Below, one piece after another: positions 5,755 through 9,526 of a stretch of 9,526 nucleotides of DNA. Each line of letters starts with the position of its first letter. The first letter of the stretch is position 1. A program made the translations under genes and the position numbers. This DNA comes from JAEZVV01 sp036652035 (GTDB taxonomy: Bacteria; Pseudomonadota; Gammaproteobacteria; Burkholderiales; Burkholderiaceae_F), in contig JAVVWR010000082.1 in the NCBI GenBank assembly GCA_036652035.1, positions 1 to 9,526 of the forward strand, in the 5' to 3' direction. The notes beneath the pieces are model-generated. The model ran no database searches, was not told the DNA's origin, and saw only the letters and a program-made list of their open reading frames with translations.

Positions 5755-7290
5755 GTGGACTCTCCCGCTGATTCGACCGCCCAATGGCACGCCAGTCCCC
5801 CGGCCGAGGGACTGACCGGGCTGCAGTTTTCCAACAGTTTTGCCCGCCTGCCGCCCGCCTTCTACAGCGCCCTGCCCCCGACCGGCCTGCCCGATCCTTA
5901 CTGGGTGGCTTATTCGCCACCGGCCGCAGCGCTGATCGGCTGGCCGCCAGCCCAGCCTGTCGAGGCCGAGCACCTGGCCATGCTCGCCGGCAACCGGGTT
6001 CCGCCCGGCGCCGAACCGCTGGCGGCGGTGTATTCCGGCCATCAGTTCGGCGTTTATGTGCCACGGCTGGGCGATGGCCGCGCGATCCTGCTGGGCGAGG
6101 TGAAGGGCGCCGACGGCTCGCCCTGGGAGCTGCAGCTCAAGGGCGCGGGCCTCACCCCCTACTCCCGCTCGGGCGACGGCCGCGCGGTGCTGCGATCGTC
6201 GATCCGCGAGTTTCTGGGGTCGGAAGCGATGGCCGGCCTGGGCATCCCGACCACCCGGGCGCTGGCAATCGTGGGCTCGGACCTGCTGGTGTTTCGCGAA
6301 ACGGCCGAGACCGCCGCCGTGGTCACGCGCATGGCACCGTCTTTCGTGCGCTTTGGCTCCTTCGAGTACTTCGCTCACAGCGGCCGCCACGCCGAGTTGA
6401 AGCAGCTCGCCGATTACGTGATCGAGCGCTTTTATCCGGCCGCGGCCGCTTCGCCCCAGCCGTATCTGGCCTTGCTGACTGAGGTCAGCCGCCGCACCGC
6501 TGACTTGATTGCACAGTGGCAGGGAGTGGGCTTCATGCACGGGGTGATGAACACCGACAACATGAGCGTGCTTGGCCTGACGATCGATTACGGCCCCTTC
6601 CAGTTCATGGACGGCTTTGACGCGACCCACATCTGCAACCACAGCGACAGCCAAGGCCGCTACTCGTGGCACCGTCAGCCCGAGATCGGCCTGTGGAACC
6701 TCTACGCCTTGGGTCAGGCGCTTTTGCCCCTGACCGGCGACGAGGAAACAACGCGCGCTGCGATCGACGAGTACCGCAATCACTTTGGCGACGCGCTCGA
6801 GGCAGTCTTCCACGCCAAGCTCGGGCTGGTTGCGATCGAAGCGGGTGATGACGAATTGATTGAATCGCTGCTGTCGCTGCTGCACGCCAGCCGGGTCGAC
6901 TGGCCGATCTTCTGGCGCCGCCTGGGTGGCTTCAAACAGGACTTCGCCGGCCTTGCCGCCGATTCGAGCCTGCGCGATCTGTTTGCCGACCGCGAGGCGT
7001 TTGACGCCTGGGCCGGCCGCTATCGTGTTCGCTTACGCCAGCAAAGCGCCAGCGACGTCGAGCGCGCCGCGGCGATGAACGCGGTCAATCCCAAATATGT
7101 CCTGCGCAACTGGATCGCCGAAGAAGTGATCCGCGCCGCCCGCGGCGATGAAGGCCCGCGCGACTTCGCGCCGCTCGCCGCCGCTCTGACCATGCTTGAG
7201 ACGCCGTTTGCCGAGCACCCCGAGTTCGAGCGCTACGCCGCCTTGCCGCCCGACTGGGCGGCCGGGCTGTCGCTTTCCTGTTCGTCGTAA
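5755..7290 (+). CDS. selO: Protein adenylyltransferase SelO (YdiU / UPF0061 family pseudokinase)
   Basis: SelO is a kinase-fold enzyme that transfers AMP from ATP to Ser, Thr or Tyr of target proteins. In E. coli it is linked to the redox response. The 511-residue reading from GTG at 5755 shows FSNSFARLPPAFY (25-37), YSGHQFGVYVPRLGDGRA (93-110), LQLKGAGLTPYSRSGDGRA (126-144) and IREFLGSEAMAGLGIPTTRAL (150-170, a very conserved block). The active-site region MHGVMNTDNMSVLGL (261-275) is followed by DYGPF (278-282). The C-terminus SCSS carries the conserved cysteine (Cys509) in the place where some homologues have selenocysteine. The start is uncertain: the frame is open from a GTG at 5662, but conservation begins near residue 20 of the shorter form, and the candidate -10 at 5699 would exclude the longer one. 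No strong ribosome site precedes either. The msrB start is 7 bp downstream. Confidence 0.94.
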   Translation: MDSPADSTAQWHASPPAEGLTGLQFSNSFARLPPAFYSALPPTGLPDPYWVAYSPPAAALIGWPPAQPVEAEHLAMLAGNRVPPGAEPLAAVYSGHQFGVYVPRLGDGRAILLGEVKGADGSPWELQLKGAGLTPYSRSGDGRAVLRSSIREFLGSEAMAGLGIPTTRALAIVGSDLLVFRETAETAAVVTRMAPSFVRFGSFEYFAHSGRHAELKQLADYVIERFYPAAAASPQPYLALLTEVSRRTADLIAQWQGVGFMHGVMNTDNMSVLGLTIDYGPFQFMDGFDATHICNHSDSQGRYSWHRQPEIGLWNLYALGQALLPLTGDEETTRAAIDEYRNHFGDALEAVFHAKLGLVAIEAGDDELIESLLSLLHASRVDWPIFWRRLGGFKQDFAGLAADSSLRDLFADREAFDAWAGRYRVRLRQQSASDVERAAAMNAVNPKYVLRNWIAEEVIRAARGDEGPRDFAPLAAALTMLETPFAEHPEFERYAALPPDWAAGLSLSCSS

Positions 7291-7297
7291 GGCCCGC

Positions 7298-7720
7298 ATG
7301 GACAAAGTCGTCAAGACCGATGCCCAGTGGCGAGCCCAGCTCTCGCCCACCGAATACGCCGTGGCGCGCCAGGCCGCGACCGAGCGCGCTTTTACCGGGC
7401 GCTACTGGGACCACCACGAGGCCGGCGTCTACACCTGCGTGTGCTGCGGCACGCCGCTCTTTGCTTCGGACACCAAGTTCGACTCGGGCTGCGGCTGGCC
7501 GAGCTACTTCGCGCCGCTCGCGCCCGATCGAGTGATCGAGCGGCCCGACCACTCGCACGGCATGATCCGCACCGAGATCCTGTGTGGCATATGCGACGCC
7601 CACTTGGGCCATGTATTCCCGGACGGTCCCCCGCCCACGGGTCTGCGATACTGCATCAATTCTGCGGCTCTGAAGTTCGAGTCGCTGCCCCCCGACACTC
7701 ATCAGGAAGCCAAGCCTTGA
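7298..7720 (+). CDS. msrB: Peptide-methionine (R)-S-oxide reductase MsrB
   Basis: This 140-residue MsrB reduces the R epimer of methionine sulfoxide in proteins, most likely in the cytoplasm since no signal peptide is seen. It opens with the family sequence LSPTEYAVARQAATERAFTG (15-34). Zinc is bound by two CxxC pairs, Cys47/Cys50 and Cys96/Cys99. The catalytic cysteine is Cys119 in RYCINSAAL, and Cys65 in GCGWPSY is the likely resolving cysteine. His103-like and His105 residues in AHLGHVF (101-107) are also typical. The ATG at 7298 is preceded by AAGG at 5 nt spacing. It begins 7 bp after the selO stop, which favours co-transcription. Longer in-frame readings extend into selO and are not supported. 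Pairing with selO, another redox-associated protein, suggests a shared oxidative-stress role; that is inference. Confidence 0.97.
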   Translation: MDKVVKTDAQWRAQLSPTEYAVARQAATERAFTGRYWDHHEAGVYTCVCCGTPLFASDTKFDSGCGWPSYFAPLAPDRVIERPDHSHGMIRTEILCGICDAHLGHVFPDGPPPTGLRYCINSAALKFESLPPDTHQEAKP

Positions 7721-8337
7721 AGCTCTTGTTCGACCTCCTGCCGGTCATTCTCTTTTTCGCCTCGTTCAAGTTCGCCCAAGGCAACCCCGATGCCTCGGCC
7801 GCGTTTGCCAACGCCTGGCTGGGCGGCGGCATCGACGCCACCCAGGCGCCGGTGCTGATCTCCACCGCTGTGGCGATCGTCGCTTCGCTCGCCCAGGTGG
7901 CGTGGGTGATCGCGCGCGGTCGCAAGGTCGACACCATGCTGTGGATCAGCCTGGCGGTGATCGTCGTCTTCGGTGGACTGACGCTGTGGTTGCACGACGA
8001 GACCTTCATCAAGTGGAAGCCAACCATTCTTTATTGGTTGTTCGGCGCCTTGCTGATCGGTGGCGCCGCCACCGGCCGCAACTTCATCCGCAAGCTCTTG
8101 GGTGAACAGCTGGTTCTGCCGGCTCCGGTCTGGAGTCGCTTGCTGGTGGCCTGGGTGGTGTTTTTTGCCGTGATGGGCGTGATCAACCTGGCCGTCGCTT
8201 ACTCGGTTCCGACCGAGGTTTGGGTCAATTTCAAGCTCTTTGGCCTCTTTGGCCTGACCCTGGTCTTTACCATCGGCATGGGCGTGTACGTGTCGCGCCA
8301 CGTGGTCGAAGAGCCGAGCGAGTCGGGCCGTGGCTGA
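7717..8337 (+). CDS. yciB: Inner-membrane-spanning protein YciB (septation protein A)
   Basis: This is a 206-residue polytopic inner-membrane protein of the YciB/IspA septation family. E. coli members are linked to cell envelope synthesis and division-site proteins. It begins with the family signature KLLFDLLPVILFFASFK (2-18). Hydrophobic segments lie at about 7-20, 47-66, 74-91, 103-117, 144-163 and 174-192, fitting about five membrane spans. The conserved pairs KWKPTILYWLFG (99-110) and GRNFIRKLLGE (120-130) are present. Family members start with the MK[FL]LFD sequence, which here is encoded from TTG at 7717. There is no ATG nearby; AGGAAG lies 7 nt upstream, and the TTG overlaps the msrB stop as TTGA, implying translational coupling. 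A longer in-frame reading that extends into msrB is a shadow. The gene overlaps bolA by 8 bp. Confidence 0.95.
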   Translation: MKLLFDLLPVILFFASFKFAQGNPDASAAFANAWLGGGIDATQAPVLISTAVAIVASLAQVAWVIARGRKVDTMLWISLAVIVVFGGLTLWLHDETFIKWKPTILYWLFGALLIGGAATGRNFIRKLLGEQLVLPAPVWSRLLVAWVVFFAVMGVINLAVAYSVPTEVWVNFKLFGLFGLTLVFTIGMGVYVSRHVVEEPSESGRG

Positions 8338-8611
8338 GACTGAGGCAAGACTGGCAAAAATCCGCGAGCGGCTCGCGCTGCTCGAACCCGAGAAGATCGA
8401 GCTGATCGACGACAGCGCTCGCCACGCCGGCCACGCTGGCGCGGCCAGTGGCGGCGGCCATTACCAACTGACCCTGGTGTCGCCGCGCTTTGTCGGGTTA
8501 GCCCGTTTGGCACGACATCGCCTTGTGTATGATGCCCTTGACCCTCTCATGCGAGGGGAAATCCACGCTCTCAGCTTGAATTTGCAGACGCCGGAAGAAG
8601 CCGGTCTCTGA
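8330..8611 (+). CDS. bolA: BolA family protein
   Basis: This is a 93-residue BolA-type protein. The family partners monothiol glutaredoxins in binding or moving [2Fe-2S] clusters, and E. coli BolA also acts as a morphology and stress regulator. Visible features are the N-terminal helix (about 3-19), ELIDDSARHAGHAG (24-37) with His32 and His35, GGHYQLTLVSPRFVGL (42-57), and the conserved core ARHRLVYDAL (61-70) with His63, the expected cluster ligand. IHALSL (78-83) closes the fold. The start is GTG at 8330, overlapping the yciB stop by 8 bp, so translation is probably coupled. No ATG fits in this frame ahead of the conserved region. The location between yciB and an exported PPIase is, from memory, common in Burkholderiales. 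Whether it is true BolA or another subgroup cannot be settled by eye. Confidence 0.93.
   Translation: MAETEARLAKIRERLALLEPEKIELIDDSARHAGHAGAASGGGHYQLTLVSPRFVGLARLARHRLVYDALDPLMRGEIHALSLNLQTPEEAGL
8507..8533 (+). promoter_or_regulatory. Candidate promoter inside bolA for the PPIase gene
   Basis: TTGGCA (8507-8512) and TATGAT (8528-8533) resemble sigma-70 -35 and -10 hexamers, each with four or five of six matches, separated by a short 15-bp spacer. The -10 covers the Tyr-Asp codons TAT GAT of the conserved BolA motif, where the neighbouring genes mostly use TAC and GAC. It would give the PPIase gene its own transcript with a leader of about 110 nt. Confidence 0.35.
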
Positions 8612-8649
8612 CATTTCCACTCAAACATCCATCTCCGAGGTCTTACCCC

Positions 8650-9420
8650 ATGCAACGTATCGCCCTCGCTGCTGCGCTTGTCTTTGCCTGCGGCTCTGCT
8701 CTTGCGCAAAACGTCGCCGTCGTCAACGGCAAGGCCATCCCGAAGTCCGCTGAGGACGCGTGGGTCAAGGAACTCGGCCGCCAGGGTCAGAAGGACTCGC
8801 CCGAGATGCGCAAGTTCGTGAAGGATCAATTGATCCAGCGCGAGATCCTGATGCAGGAAGCGAGCAAACGCGGCATCCCGAACAAGCCCGAAGTCAAGTT
8901 CCAGCTCGACGTTCAGCGCCAGGCCACGATGATCCAGGCCATGATGCGTGACGAGATGGAGAAAAAGCCCATCACCGACGCTGAGATCAAGACCGCGTAC
9001 GACACCCAGAAGGCCCAGGTCGGCAGCAAGGAATACCGCGCTCGCCACATCCTGGTCGAGAAGGAAGACGAGGCCAAGGCCATCATCGACCAGATCAAGA
9101 AGGGCGCGAAGTTCGAAGAGATCGCCAAAAAGAGCTCGAAGGACACCGGCTCGGCGCAAAACGGCGGCGAGCTCGACTGGGCGGCTCCGGACGCCTATGT
9201 CAAGCCGTTCAGCGAAGCGATGGCCGGCCTGAAGAAGGGCGAAATGACCCAGGTTCCGGTCAAGAGCCAGTTCGGCTACCACGTGATCAAGCTCGAAGAC
9301 TCGCGCGACACGCAGTTCCCCGCGCTTGACCAAGTCAAACCGCAGATTGTTGAAGCCCTGCAGCAGCAGAAGGTCCAGGCCTTCGTGCAAAAGTTGACCA
9401 AGGACGCCAAGGTCCAGTAA
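8650..9420 (+). CDS. Exported parvulin-type peptidyl-prolyl cis-trans isomerase
   Basis: This 256-residue periplasmic foldase is of the PpiC/PrsA/SurA class and should catalyse proline isomerisation and chaperone envelope proteins. Residues 1-19 or 1-20 are a Sec signal peptide (MQRIALAAALVFACGSALA, then QN). No lipobox cysteine is placed for lipoprotein cleavage. Residues 25 to about 118 are a helical SurA-N-like region rich in Lys, Gln and Met. The parvulin domain spans about 128-218: YRARHILV (129-136) with His133, GGELDWAAPDAYVKPFSEA (172-190), and SQFGYHVIKLED (206-217) with His211. A charged C-terminal helix follows (226-251). The ATG at 8650 is preceded by a GAGG-like site at 9 nt. It lies 38 bp after bolA and ends 17 bp before a strong terminator. 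It may be read from the operon, from an internal promoter in bolA, or from both. Confidence 0.95.
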   Translation: MQRIALAAALVFACGSALAQNVAVVNGKAIPKSAEDAWVKELGRQGQKDSPEMRKFVKDQLIQREILMQEASKRGIPNKPEVKFQLDVQRQATMIQAMMRDEMEKKPITDAEIKTAYDTQKAQVGSKEYRARHILVEKEDEAKAIIDQIKKGAKFEEIAKKSSKDTGSAQNGGELDWAAPDAYVKPFSEAMAGLKKGEMTQVPVKSQFGYHVIKLEDSRDTQFPALDQVKPQIVEALQQQKVQAFVQKLTKDAKVQ

Positions 9421-9437
9421 TCGGCTTTCGATCCAAC

Positions 9438-9465
9438 AAAAGGGGGCGCCGCGGCGCCCCCTTTT
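9438..9465. terminator. Strong, symmetrical intrinsic terminator
   Basis: AAAAGGGGGCGCC (9438-9450) and GGCGCCCCCTTTT (9453-9465) form a perfect 13-bp inverted repeat around GC. In RNA this is a GC-rich stem with a tight CGCG-type loop, followed by U4 for plus-strand transcripts. The A4 on the left gives U4 for minus-strand transcripts, so it can act in both directions. It sits 17 bp after the PPIase stop and 16 bp after the stop of the convergent gene. Confidence 0.85.
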
Positions 9466-9481
9466 CATGTACACGCCCGCT

Positions 9482-9526
9482 TCACATGAGCGAGGCAATC
9501 AGAAGGCCGGTGCCTACCGCCACAGT
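9482..9526 (-). CDS. Partial: C-terminal 14 residues of a convergent gene, probably a membrane protein
   Basis: Reading the minus strand from the window edge gives TVAVGTGLLIASLM followed by TGA at 9484-9482. The tail is entirely hydrophobic or small, as expected for a final transmembrane helix. Its position just beyond a terminator with A4/T4 on both sides fits a convergent gene sharing that terminator. It is far too short to identify, and an open 14-codon frame can arise by chance, so this is tentative. Confidence 0.35.
   Translation of the reverse strand, partial: TVAVGTGLLIASLM

Noticed and set aside
4025..5815. A 596-codon open frame on the plus strand opposite the acyl-CoA ligase gene
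   Set aside because: It is antisense to a gene with every adenylation-domain motif. The translation is rich in His, Gln, Val and Gly with no recognisable domain, typical of antisense frames in GC-rich DNA.
5698..6885. A 395-codon minus-strand open frame opposite selO
   Set aside because: SelO motifs are continuous on the plus strand. The antisense product looks random and would need to start inside a conserved gene.
7288..7290. Selenocysteine read-through at the end of SelO
   Set aside because: The gene ends SCSS followed by TAA, with cysteine at the position used by selenocysteine in some homologues. There is no in-frame TGA and no sign of a SECIS hairpin.
8461..9498. A 345-codon minus-strand frame opposite bolA and the PPIase, rich in Leu and Asp
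   Set aside because: It runs antisense through two well-supported genes and through the terminator. The Leu/Asp repetition is the complement of Lys/Gln-rich and GAG/AAG-rich coding sequence.

Overview
The window is GC-rich (roughly two thirds G+C by eye), densely coding bacterial DNA. Gene content and order suggest a betaproteobacterium, most likely Burkholderiales. The block selO - msrB - yciB - bolA - parvulin-type PPIase is an arrangement I associate with that order, but this placement is inferred from memory and was not searched. No tRNA, rRNA, CRISPR array, insertion sequence or complete mobile element is visible.

Left part (2-5623), all on the minus strand. Reading in the direction of transcription: an AMP-forming fatty acyl-CoA ligase (5623-3974); a bifunctional enoyl-CoA hydratase / 3-hydroxyacyl-CoA dehydrogenase of the FadB/FadJ type (3848-1755); a small Dabb (stress-responsive A/B barrel) protein (1655-1353); an exported N-terminal-nucleophile amidase of the choloylglycine hydrolase / penicillin V acylase family (1257-139); and a 46-codon ORF (142-2). 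The ATG of that last ORF overlaps the amidase stop codon, and its product looks like the extreme C-terminus of a type I restriction endonuclease subunit (HsdR). The ligase and the bifunctional enzyme give activation plus two of the four beta-oxidation steps. Thiolase and acyl-CoA dehydrogenase are not in the window.

Right part (5755-9420), all on the plus strand: selO (protein AMPylase), msrB (methionine-R-sulfoxide reductase), yciB (inner-membrane septation/envelope protein), bolA and an exported parvulin-type peptidyl-prolyl isomerase. The first four genes are packed with a 7-bp gap or 4-8-bp overlaps, use GTG/ATG/TTG/GTG starts, and look like one translationally coupled operon with a redox and envelope-maintenance theme. 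A strong, nearly symmetrical intrinsic terminator (9438-9465) closes it. Just beyond it, a 14-residue hydrophobic tail of a convergent minus-strand gene runs off the window edge.

The two arms are divergent around 5624-5754, which must hold both promoters. Most genes are recognisable families. The points most worth a second look are the orphan HsdR-like tail coupled to the amidase, the periplasmic amidase itself, the coupled redox operon, and a possible promoter inside bolA marked by unusual AT-rich codons. I did not find a convincing new multi-gene system.
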